Positions 1 through 6,641 of a stretch of 64,000 nt of DNA are shown one piece after another. Within the stretch, counting starts at the first letter, position 1, and each line of letters opens with the position of its first letter. The notes below the pieces were generated by a model. That model was not told the origin of the DNA. It saw only the letters and a program-made list of their open reading frames with translations, and ran no database searches. This stretch comes from Sphingobacteriales bacterium (GTDB taxonomy: Bacteria > Bacteroidota > Bacteroidia > Chitinophagales > Chitinophagaceae): the NCBI GenBank assembly GCA_004144175.1, contig SEFT01000002.1, positions 1 through 64,000 of the forward strand, read 5' to 3'. The position numbers were made by a program, and so were the translations under genes.

Positions 1-34
1 CCAAAATAATCCCGCTTCCCCCTTCCCCCTCCCG

Positions 35-53
35 TATATTTGAATTATCTTTG
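35..53 (+). promoter_or_regulatory. Two overlapping-range Bacteroidota -7 boxes
   Basis: TATATTTG (35-42) and TATCTTTG (46-53) both match the Bacteroidota -7 consensus TAnnTTTG. They lie 31-49 nt upstream of the ATG of the E1 gene. No convincing -33 TTG is visible because the upstream sequence is a C-rich tract at the window edge. One of the two probably drives the E1 gene. Confidence 0.5.
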
Positions 54-83
54 TAAATCATTTGAAATAATAGTACTATATAT

Positions 84-2474
84 ATGCTGCAGGAAGTAAC
101 ATCTCCCACGTCATCAAAACTATCTTTCGACGAGTTCAAAGCCGAAGTACTGAAGGACTATCGCATGGCCGTAGCCAGCCGCGAGGCCAGCCTCATAGGC
201 CGCCGCGAGGTGCTTACGGGCAAGGCTAAATTCGGCATATTCGGCGATGGTAAAGAACTAGCACAGATAGCCGCAGCAAAGTGTATGAAGCCGGGCGACT
301 TCCGCTCGGGCTACTACCGCGACCAGACGCTGATGTTTGCCACAGGCATGAGCGATATTGAAAAATTCTTCTCGCAGCTATATGCCAACCCCGATACGGA
401 GAACGAACCTGCTACGGGCGGCCGCATGATGAATGGCCACTATGGTACCCGCTGGCTCGACGACAATGGCGACTGGAATGACCTGACACAGCAACCCAAC
501 TCATCGAGCGACATCTCCCCCACTGCCGGCCAAATGGTGCGCGCACTGGGCCTTGCCTGTGCATCGAAGATGTACCGCAATGTACCCGAAACGCAGCAGG
601 GCTTTGAGAAGTTCACCAAAGGTGGCAACGAGGTAGTATTCTGCACTATCGGCGATGCATCTACATCTGAAGGCCTGTTCTGGGAAACCGTGAATGCGGC
701 AGGCGTGCTGAAAGTGCCGCTGGCGATCTTCGTTTGGGACGATGGCTATGGCATATCCGTACCGCGCAAATATCAAACAACCAAGAACTCCATCTCACAA
801 GCCCTTGCAGGTATGCAGTGGGACGAAGAGACCGGGGGACTGAACATATACCGTGTAAAAGGTTGGGACTATGCAGGCCTTGTCGATACCTTCCAGAAAG
901 GCATCGACCACATACGCCGCACGCATACCCCTGCTATCTTCCACGTGCAGGAAGTAACACAGCCGCAGGGCCACTCTACCTCGGGTTCGCACGAGCGCTA
1001 CAAGAGCAAAGAGCGCCTTGACTGGGAAAAAGAATGGGATTGCGTAACGAAGATGCGCGAGTTCATCACCGAGAACAACATCGCGGTTGAAGAAGAGATA
1101 GTAGCGCTGGAAAACGAAGCCAAAGACGAAGCCCGCGCCAGCAAGCAGCGTGCATGGGATGCCTTCGTAGCGCCTATCCGCGCACAGATACAACGAGTAA
1201 CGGACCTTTGCAATGCTGTAACCGCAGAAGGCGCATCAGCCGAAATAGGTACATTGGTGCAGCAACTAAACGCCATTAAGGAGCCGATCCGCAAGGATGT
1301 AATGCAGACGCTGCGCAAGGTGCTGTCTAAATGCAATGTAAGCTCAGCAGCGGTCGACAATCTGCGTAACTATTACAGTACACTCCTAGAGGATAATAAA
1401 TCACGTTTCAGCTCACACCTGCATTCCGAGTCGGCGCAGAGCGCTATGAAGGTGCAGGAGGTAGCCCCCGACTTCTCCGACGATTCGCAGATGCTCAACG
1501 GCTACGAGATACTTAACAAGTACTTCGACCTCACCTTCGCATCCAACCCTGCCGTAGTAGCATTCGGCGAGGACCTTGGTAAGATCGGCGACGTAAACCA
1601 AGGCTTTGCAGGCCTGCAGGAAAAATACGGCGAACACCGTATTTCCGATACCGGCATCCGCGAGGCCACCATCATTGGTCAGGGCCTGGGTATGGCCATG
1701 CGCGGCCTGCGCCCAATAGCCGAGATACAATACCTCGACTACCTGCTTTACGGCCTGCAACCCCTCAGCGACGACGTGGCTACCTTGCAATACCGCACCA
1801 AAGGCGGCCAGAAATGTCCGCTCATAGTACGTACCCGCGGCCACAGGCTCGAAGGCATCTGGCACAGTGGCTCGCCCATCGGTATGATCATCAACAGCAT
1901 CCGCGGTATGTACCTCTGCGTGCCTCGCAATATGACGCAGGCTGCCGGTATGTACAACACCCTGCTAAAAAGCGACGAGCCGGGCATCGTTATCGAGTGC
2001 CTGAACGGCTACCGCCTGAAAGAAAAAATGCCCGATAACCTGGCTGAATACACCGTACCATTCGGCGTACCGGAAGTGATCCGCGAGGGCAATGATATCA
2101 CCATCGTGTCTTACGGTTCTACGCTCCGCGTTATCGAGGAGGCCATCGTAAACTACCTGGAGCCACAGGGCATCTCCTGCGAGGTAGTAGATGTGCGTAC
2201 CCTGCTGCCGTTCGACATCAACCATATCATCGTAGAGTCGCTGAAGAAAACCAGCCGTATCGTCTTCATCGACGAAGACGTGCCAGGTGGCGCTACCGCC
2301 TACATGTTCCAGCAGGTGATGGAAAAACAAGGCGGCTATAAATGGCTCGATGCTACCCCGCGTACCATCAGCGCACAGGCTCACCGCCCTGCCTACGCTA
2401 CCGATGGCGACTACTTCAGCAAGCCCAATGCAGAAGACATCGCAGCAGCTATCGAGGAGATCGTAAAAGAGTAA
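84..2474 (+). CDS. Fused 2-oxoacid dehydrogenase E1, alpha and beta subunits in one chain
   Basis: Thiamine-diphosphate-dependent E1 component of a 2-oxoacid dehydrogenase complex, which decarboxylates a 2-oxoacid and transfers the acyl group to lipoylated E2 in the cytoplasm. Residues 1 to about 400 are the alpha subunit, with the ThDP motif GDASTSEG near residue 190. From about residue 470 the beta subunit begins (GYEILNKYF, then VVAFGEDLGKIGDVNQGF) and runs to the C-terminus. The two halves are joined by a charged linker. At 796 aa the length fits the fused form common in Bacteroidota, where alpha and beta are separate genes in most other bacteria. Branched-chain 2-oxoacids or pyruvate are both possible substrates; I cannot decide from sequence alone. 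It is followed by a strong terminator and appears monocistronic. Confidence 0.92.
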   Translation: MLQEVTSPTSSKLSFDEFKAEVLKDYRMAVASREASLIGRREVLTGKAKFGIFGDGKELAQIAAAKCMKPGDFRSGYYRDQTLMFATGMSDIEKFFSQLYANPDTENEPATGGRMMNGHYGTRWLDDNGDWNDLTQQPNSSSDISPTAGQMVRALGLACASKMYRNVPETQQGFEKFTKGGNEVVFCTIGDASTSEGLFWETVNAAGVLKVPLAIFVWDDGYGISVPRKYQTTKNSISQALAGMQWDEETGGLNIYRVKGWDYAGLVDTFQKGIDHIRRTHTPAIFHVQEVTQPQGHSTSGSHERYKSKERLDWEKEWDCVTKMREFITENNIAVEEEIVALENEAKDEARASKQRAWDAFVAPIRAQIQRVTDLCNAVTAEGASAEIGTLVQQLNAIKEPIRKDVMQTLRKVLSKCNVSSAAVDNLRNYYSTLLEDNKSRFSSHLHSESAQSAMKVQEVAPDFSDDSQMLNGYEILNKYFDLTFASNPAVVAFGEDLGKIGDVNQGFAGLQEKYGEHRISDTGIREATIIGQGLGMAMRGLRPIAEIQYLDYLLYGLQPLSDDVATLQYRTKGGQKCPLIVRTRGHRLEGIWHSGSPIGMIINSIRGMYLCVPRNMTQAAGMYNTLLKSDEPGIVIECLNGYRLKEKMPDNLAEYTVPFGVPEVIREGNDITIVSYGSTLRVIEEAIVNYLEPQGISCEVVDVRTLLPFDINHIIVESLKKTSRIVFIDEDVPGGATAYMFQQVMEKQGGYKWLDATPRTISAQAHRPAYATDGDYFSKPNAEDIAAAIEEIVKE

Positions 2475-2495
2475 TCAGAACAGAATTACATATTG

Positions 2496-2526
2496 AAAGC
2501 CCGGCCCCGCGCCGGGCTTTTCTTTT
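2496..2526 (+). terminator. Rho-independent terminator of the E1 gene
   Basis: AAAGCCCGGC (2496-2505) pairs perfectly with GCCGGGCTTT (2511-2520) around a 5-nt loop, followed by a T-rich run, 21 nt after the E1 stop codon. Confidence 0.9.
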
Positions 2527-2589
2527 CACATTTCGTTGACGGAGGCCAAGGCTGTTTTTCCGTAATTTTATTGGAAACAAAGCACATAC

Positions 2590-3045
2590 ATGAACCTCAA
2601 ACGAATCTTCCTGTTCCTCTTACTGGCAGGAGGCATCATTACCACTAACCTCGCCAACGCACAGGACAAGCTGGAGCAACAGATACTCGTCCTCGTCAAC
2701 CAATACCGTGCAGACCATAAGCTGCCACCTCTCGAGCTGTTCAACACCATCAACACCGCTGCCGAAAAGCACAGTGGCGATATGGCCAGCAAGCGCGTAC
2801 CCTTCGGCCATGCGGGCTTCGATGCCCGTATCGACGGACTACTCGACAATATAAAAGGCGCCGAAGCAGCCGCCGAGAACGTAGCCTACGGCCCCACCAC
2901 CGCCGAAGAGGTAGTAAAGATGTGGATCGCTAGCAGTGGCCACCGCAAGAACATCGAAGGCAACTTCAACCTCACCGGCATAGGCATAGCCCAGGATAAG
3001 AACGGACGCCCTTACTACACGCAGATATTTGTGAGCAAGAAGTAA
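2590..3045 (+). CDS. Secreted CAP-domain (SCP/PR1-like) protein
   Basis: A 151-aa exported protein. Residues 1 to about 24 are a signal peptide (basic start, hydrophobic core, ANA-Q cleavage-like site). The rest is a single CAP domain: LVNQYRADHKLPPLE at the first helix, HSGDMA carrying one conserved His, ENVAYG with a conserved Glu, and WIASSGHRKNIEGNFNLTGIGIA carrying the second His and the final strand. Bacterial CAP proteins of this size are secreted, and their biochemical role is mostly unknown. It has its own spacing from both neighbours (115 and 52 nt), so it could be transcribed alone or with the DoxX gene downstream. Confidence 0.9.
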   Translation: MNLKRIFLFLLLAGGIITTNLANAQDKLEQQILVLVNQYRADHKLPPLELFNTINTAAEKHSGDMASKRVPFGHAGFDARIDGLLDNIKGAEAAAENVAYGPTTAEEVVKMWIASSGHRKNIEGNFNLTGIGIAQDKNGRPYYTQIFVSKK

Positions 3046-3097
3046 GCGCTGGCAGTATTAATATGCAAGTACTATCTTAGCGCCACAACATCAGTAC

Positions 3098-3505
3098 ATG
3101 GCATTATTCACCAAACTCTCAAAATACTCTGCTACAGGCCTGCTCATTATGCGCGTAGGGCTGGGCATTATGATGGTGCTGCACGGCTACCCGAAGCTGG
3201 CCGGAGGGTCGGGCAAGTGGGCTAAGATAGGCGGCGCAATGGCCAACATGGGCGTAACTGCCTACCCCGAGATATGGGGCCTTATGGCCAGCCTGGCAGA
3301 ATGCCTCGGCGGCGTGTTCCTCATACTTGGTTTCTTCTTCCGTCCCAGTTGCTTGCTGCTGCTGTTTACCATGATCGTAGCGTGTATGAGCCATCTGGCT
3401 GGCGGCGACGGCATTATGGGCGCATCACATGCTATAGAGCTGGGCATCGTGTTCCTGGGGCTGTTTATACTGGGGCCGGGTAAGTATTCAATCGACAAGA
3501 GCTAG
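3098..3505 (+). CDS. DoxX family integral membrane protein
   Basis: A 135-aa protein with four predicted membrane helices and the DoxX family pattern: LIMRVGLGIMMVLHGYPKL in helix 1, GLMASLAECLGGVFLILGFF in helix 2, and an aliphatic third and fourth helix ending ELGIVFLGLFILGPGKYSID. DoxX proteins are small inner-membrane proteins. Some are linked to quinone or sulfur oxidation and redox stress, but most, like this one, have no assigned substrate. The ATG at 3098 is well placed, and a strong bidirectional terminator follows 16 nt after the stop. Confidence 0.88.
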   Translation: MALFTKLSKYSATGLLIMRVGLGIMMVLHGYPKLAGGSGKWAKIGGAMANMGVTAYPEIWGLMASLAECLGGVFLILGFFFRPSCLLLLFTMIVACMSHLAGGDGIMGASHAIELGIVFLGLFILGPGKYSIDKS

Positions 3506-3520
3506 TATATAAAACGACAT

Positions 3521-3565
3521 AAAAGAAAAGGCCTGCCGATGTATCATCAGCAGGCCTTTTCTTTT
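3521..3565. terminator. Bidirectional terminator between doxX and the receiver-like gene
   Basis: A 16-bp perfect inverted repeat, AAAAGAAAAGGCCTGC (3521-3536) with its complement at 3550-3565, flanked by A and T tracts on opposite sides. It can terminate the plus-strand DoxX gene and the convergent minus-strand gene at 3588. Confidence 0.92.
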
Positions 3566-3587
3566 CGTTATATATAGCGAACTACAC

Positions 3588-4019
3588 TTACGCTCTTGTG
3601 GCGTACAATGAAGTAGGATAGTTTCCGTGCAGCTTCACGCGTTTGCGTTTGGTGAAGGCTGTATCAGCCAGTAGTGCCGTTTTAATGCTGTCTATTACGT
3701 TGTCGCATATCATATTGCGCTTGTCGCGGCTGGCGGTGCGCTTGCGGTTCACCAGGTACACATCGTCTTCCGACAGCGTGTATATCACCGGCAGGCTGGC
3801 GTAGTGTATATTATCCAGCAGCTCGTGGTATACCTTGGTGCTGCTCAGGCCCGGAGCATCGGGGTTTACAAATACCACCGACGGTTTTATTTCTTCGATC
3901 ATCTCGCTTACTATATTATCGCTGCAGGTATATACGGCAAAGCCCCTGTCTCTCAGCATCTCTGCGTCCGGCGCCAGATATTCGGCATTGTTGCCCACCA
4001 TCAGTATCCTTATACGCAT
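3588..4019 (-). CDS. Degenerate response-regulator receiver-like protein
   Basis: A 143-aa single-domain protein whose N-terminal 115 residues follow the receiver fold: RIRILMVG (strand 1), a helix, GFAVYTC (strand 2), PSVVFVNPD (strand 3), and LPVIYTLSEDD (strand 4). The phosphoacceptor Asp that normally ends strand 3 is replaced by Asn (FVNPDAPG). The acidic pair after strand 1 is also lost (GNNAE), while a Thr/Ser remains at the strand-4 switch position. So phosphorylation is unlikely, and this looks like a pseudo-receiver with a basic C-terminal tail. No histidine kinase or output domain is adjacent. The fold assignment is by pattern only. Confidence 0.6.
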   Translation of the reverse strand: MRIRILMVGNNAEYLAPDAEMLRDRGFAVYTCSDNIVSEMIEEIKPSVVFVNPDAPGLSSTKVYHELLDNIHYASLPVIYTLSEDDVYLVNRKRTASRDKRNMICDNVIDSIKTALLADTAFTKRKRVKLHGNYPTSLYATRA

Positions 4020-4087
4020 AATAAATAGTTTTAAAAGTTGATCGATTACATTTACATATTTAAATACTCTAAACTCTGTGCCAACCC

Positions 4088-4351
4088 CTATATATTCGTC
4101 AATCTATTTATCAACATTATTTGATATAGATTGTGAACCAGCTCTTTACAATCGTTCATCCTTACGTTCGCCATTATCAGCATCTGTTGAGTGATCTCGC
4201 GCTCTATATTAAAGAAGTGCTTTAAGATGACCATCAAAACCCCAACACAAAAATTGCTACTCATACCCTTGGTTATTACTGCTCTTATTAAATTTCTTTT
4301 CTCTTTACTATAAGACAATAAAACTCCGTGCCAAGGTTTGCAGCCGTTCAT
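4088..4351 (-). CDS. Small uncertain ORF with weak ClpS-like pattern
   Basis: An 87-aa ORF in AT-rich sequence, ATG preceded by an A-rich stretch. I do not recognise it with certainty. Part of it, KPWHGVLL and then ILKHFFNIEREITQQMLIM, resembles the order VLLNDD ... VLxKFF ... E.ATQxML of the ClpS N-degron adaptor. The NDD signature and the GKA/CG region are not preserved, and an insertion would be needed. It may be a decayed ClpS-like gene, or the likeness may be chance. An internal ATG at 4264 is an alternative start. Confidence 0.3.
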   Translation of the reverse strand: MNGCKPWHGVLLSYSKEKRNLIRAVITKGMSSNFCVGVLMVILKHFFNIEREITQQMLIMANVRMNDCKELVHNLYQIMLINRLTNI

Positions 4352-4721
4352 TTTCTTTGATTACTATGACAATAGATATATGCATAGCCATAAATTAAAA
4401 CCAAGCATATTTATATATCCTGATAATTAGTGCAGCAGTAACAATTTTGTTAAAAATTGGGGAAAGATTTTTTGCAGCAGAGGCCGGGATGGCTATTAAC
4501 CGTCCGTTGCGTCGCACTCTTGTGCGTTTGGGAAGTCTACTTAGCTGTAGTCATTAAATATAAAAAAACAAATGCTTGCAAACAACACTACATGACAGCC
4601 TAAATGTATTGTAACAGTATTTGAAATACCCATGTATAATACAAGAGCATTTAAAGGCATTAGCGAACAACTTGTAGTTGATCCTTGCTATGGGCAGCAC
4701 AAGGACAAAGCTAATTACTAT
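4352..4721. other. Gene-free AT-rich spacer at the left edge of the accessory island
   Basis: About 370 bp with no ORF worth calling on either strand. Base composition drops sharply compared with the E1/DoxX region. The only recognisable item is the short dispersed repeat at 4514-4537 and the GC-richer block around it (4480-4545). No tRNA or integrase remnant was seen. Confidence 0.6.
4514..4537 (-). repeat. Dispersed repeat, copy 1 (inverted relative to copy 2)
   Basis: Read on the minus strand this is GACTTCCCAAACGCACAAGA followed by GTGC. It matches 21 of 24 positions with the plus-strand sequence at 10311-10334. It includes a small hairpin, CGCAC TCTT GTGCG. The two copies lie close to the two edges of the AT-rich accessory block, in opposite orientation. 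Confidence 0.6.
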
Positions 4722-5510
4722 CTATAAAGAACTAGTAGCGGCAACCTTATAATTTTCTTCAATTTCCTTAAATGACTGCTCCAAATGGTTCTCCTTAGCA
4801 ACTTCAAATGCTTTTCGTTCGCTATCCTTGCAATTCAAATAAAATTCCCTGTTCACATACTCTAGGAGCTCATCTCGAAAGTTTTCTATAATTAAGAAAA
4901 CTATTGATCTCAGCTTTTCGATATCTTTTAATTTTAAGTCAAATTCCTGCTGTTTACTGCTATCAAAGTCGCTCCCGTGACCAATTGAATTCCGGTTGAG
5001 CAAAAGATTACTATTAATATAATGTTCTCTCGTTGACAGAGCATTTTTATAGTTAAGACCAAGAATAGACAAGATTTTCTTGAACACCTTAGGTTTTAAA
5101 TTTGATTCTGTGTCGATGATGCTGTTATCTTGATCTCCATCAATTTTTACGTTGATTTTAAATTTCAAATCTTGATACTTCAAGTATTTGTCAATAAAAT
5201 CTAATTCGTTTACCAATGATAAGCTTTCTTTATTCTCAATACAGCGGCTAACATGCTGCTTCAAAACAATAGCCTTAAAGTTTACGCACAGATCACTAGT
5301 TTTTAATTTTTTTTCAGATACATATTTGATATATAGCTTAGAACTTTTTTTTATATACCCTTCCCAATGAGCGTACAATAGTAGAATAAGAGACTTAAGT
5401 ATAACTGTTTTTTCGCTTTCAGACTTTGCAATTAACATCAATTCCGAAATCTCTTTTTTTCTCCAAGCTAGATCCTCATCTAAATTTTTTTCAAATTGCT
5501 CATCCCTCAT
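4722..5510 (-). CDS. HEPN ribonuclease-like protein, MAE_28990 type
   Basis: A 262-aa all-helical protein. The N-terminal part (EDLAWRKKEISELM, then a long helix with ILKSLILLLYAHWEGYIKKSS) matches the MAE_28990/MAE_18760 HEPN family as I know it. Around residues 172-178 it carries LNRNSIGHG, the R-x4-H motif that in HEPN RNases supplies the catalytic Arg and His, so it may be an active RNase. The ATG overlaps the end of the DUF262 gene by 4 nt (ATGA), indicating translational coupling. HEPN proteins of this kind are found in toxin-antitoxin and abortive-infection modules; that role is inferred here from the neighbours. AT-rich and unlike the flanking housekeeping genes. Confidence 0.75.
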   Translation of the reverse strand: MRDEQFEKNLDEDLAWRKKEISELMLIAKSESEKTVILKSLILLLYAHWEGYIKKSSKLYIKYVSEKKLKTSDLCVNFKAIVLKQHVSRCIENKESLSLVNELDFIDKYLKYQDLKFKINVKIDGDQDNSIIDTESNLKPKVFKKILSILGLNYKNALSTREHYINSNLLLNRNSIGHGSDFDSSKQQEFDLKLKDIEKLRSIVFLIIENFRDELLEYVNREFYLNCKDSERKAFEVAKENHLEQSFKEIEENYKVAATSSL

Positions 5511-6613
5511 ATTTGGAAAAATCTTTTTGAAAATGCAGTTAGACCTTGGATACGAGGTACAGCCTTTATTCCCCGTGCGGAATGCGTGAGGTACTCTTCG
5601 TTTTCATACATTTCCTTTATCTTATTTACAAATGCTCTAGGCGTCATTTTGTTTACCTTATTTATGTTCTGAGCAACTCCTGGCGTTATGGCCTCAAAAC
5701 TCGAAGCAAGAAACTGCCCTTCAAACACCTTTTTTTCAAAGTTATATTTCTTAAATGCGTTCCCTTTCAACGTTGATGCAAGCCAATCGAACGTCTTCTT
5801 AAATATTTTTATTTCGGTATCTAAGTCAAAGCTTTTATCCTCTATAAGGTTTGTAGTTTCTGCATCAATGAATTCGCTTAAGAGAATGTTTGCCCTTTTG
5901 TATTTGGAAAAATCAACCTTACCATATTTAGCTATAAAATATCGGAGAATGAGCTCCATATGAAACTCAATTTTGAATCTCTCATCTTGAAGAGGCAGGG
6001 TCTCAATAAAACTCGGATAGTTTTTTAGTTCATTTATCTTATCATAAAACCCAGTATTCAACATTATAATAAGACAATTTCTTATCTCTTGGGGTTCTAA
6101 ATGCAATCCCCCCGTGTTTAGCCGCTGGAATAATTCGTACTGTGCTTGAATACTATTTTCTGTAAGAATGATATTGACTCCTAACTTGGATCGTCTTAGT
6201 ATTCTTTTTATTTCATCCGGAAGTGTGGTCCAATCAAAGCCCTCTAACGAAGGTAATTTTTTAGTCGTGGTCAATTTGAGTGGATCATATCCTTTAAGTT
6301 CTGCTGTAAGTTGCAAAATTGTTGAAATTCGCTGTACGCCATCAACAATGCTCCATACGCCTCCCTGTTTCTGTGCAACGAAAATTGGTGGAATTGGGAT
6401 ACCAAGTAGTATTGACTCAATAAACTTTGATTTTTGTTCATCGTCCCACCTGAATAGACGCTGATAGGCGGGGTCTAGCTCTAGTTCATCGTCCTTATAC
6501 AGGTTAATTAGTTCGCCGATAGACATGCTATACCCATCAGTCTTAATATTTTTTCTTTCTTGACTTAATTCCTTAAGTAGTGCCCCTTCGTTGTGTGTGC
6601 TCTTAGCTTTCAT
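5507..6613 (-). CDS. DUF262 (ParB/GmrSD-N-like) protein without an HNH domain
   Basis: A 368-aa protein. Residues from about 30 to 200 form the DUF262 domain: ELDPAYQRLFRWDDEQKSKF, a GIPIPPIFV strand, and the family signature VDGVQR (a D-G-Q-Q-R variant) near residue 90. The DUF262 domain is the NTP-binding part of GmrSD- and SspE-type anti-phage proteins. Those usually carry a C-terminal DUF1524 HNH nuclease, which is absent here: the rest (to residue 368) is a helical region without an H-N-H pattern. The open frame extends to 6679 and into the upstream gene, but the ATG at 6613, 28 nt after the restriction-modification stop, is the better start. The next gene (HEPN) could supply the nuclease activity in trans. 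Confidence 0.8.
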   Translation of the reverse strand: MKAKSTHNEGALLKELSQERKNIKTDGYSMSIGELINLYKDDELELDPAYQRLFRWDDEQKSKFIESILLGIPIPPIFVAQKQGGVWSIVDGVQRISTILQLTAELKGYDPLKLTTTKKLPSLEGFDWTTLPDEIKRILRRSKLGVNIILTENSIQAQYELFQRLNTGGLHLEPQEIRNCLIIMLNTGFYDKINELKNYPSFIETLPLQDERFKIEFHMELILRYFIAKYGKVDFSKYKRANILLSEFIDAETTNLIEDKSFDLDTEIKIFKKTFDWLASTLKGNAFKKYNFEKKVFEGQFLASSFEAITPGVAQNINKVNKMTPRAFVNKIKEMYENEEYLTHSARGIKAVPRIQGLTAFSKRFFQI

Positions 6614-6641
6614 ACGGTTTATTTCAATAAGATTAGTATCA

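Noticed and set aside
4480-4545. Possible tRNA or small RNA in the GC-rich block of the 4.4-4.7 kb spacer
   Set aside because: No cloverleaf or T-loop sequence could be drawn; the block is explained by the dispersed repeat.
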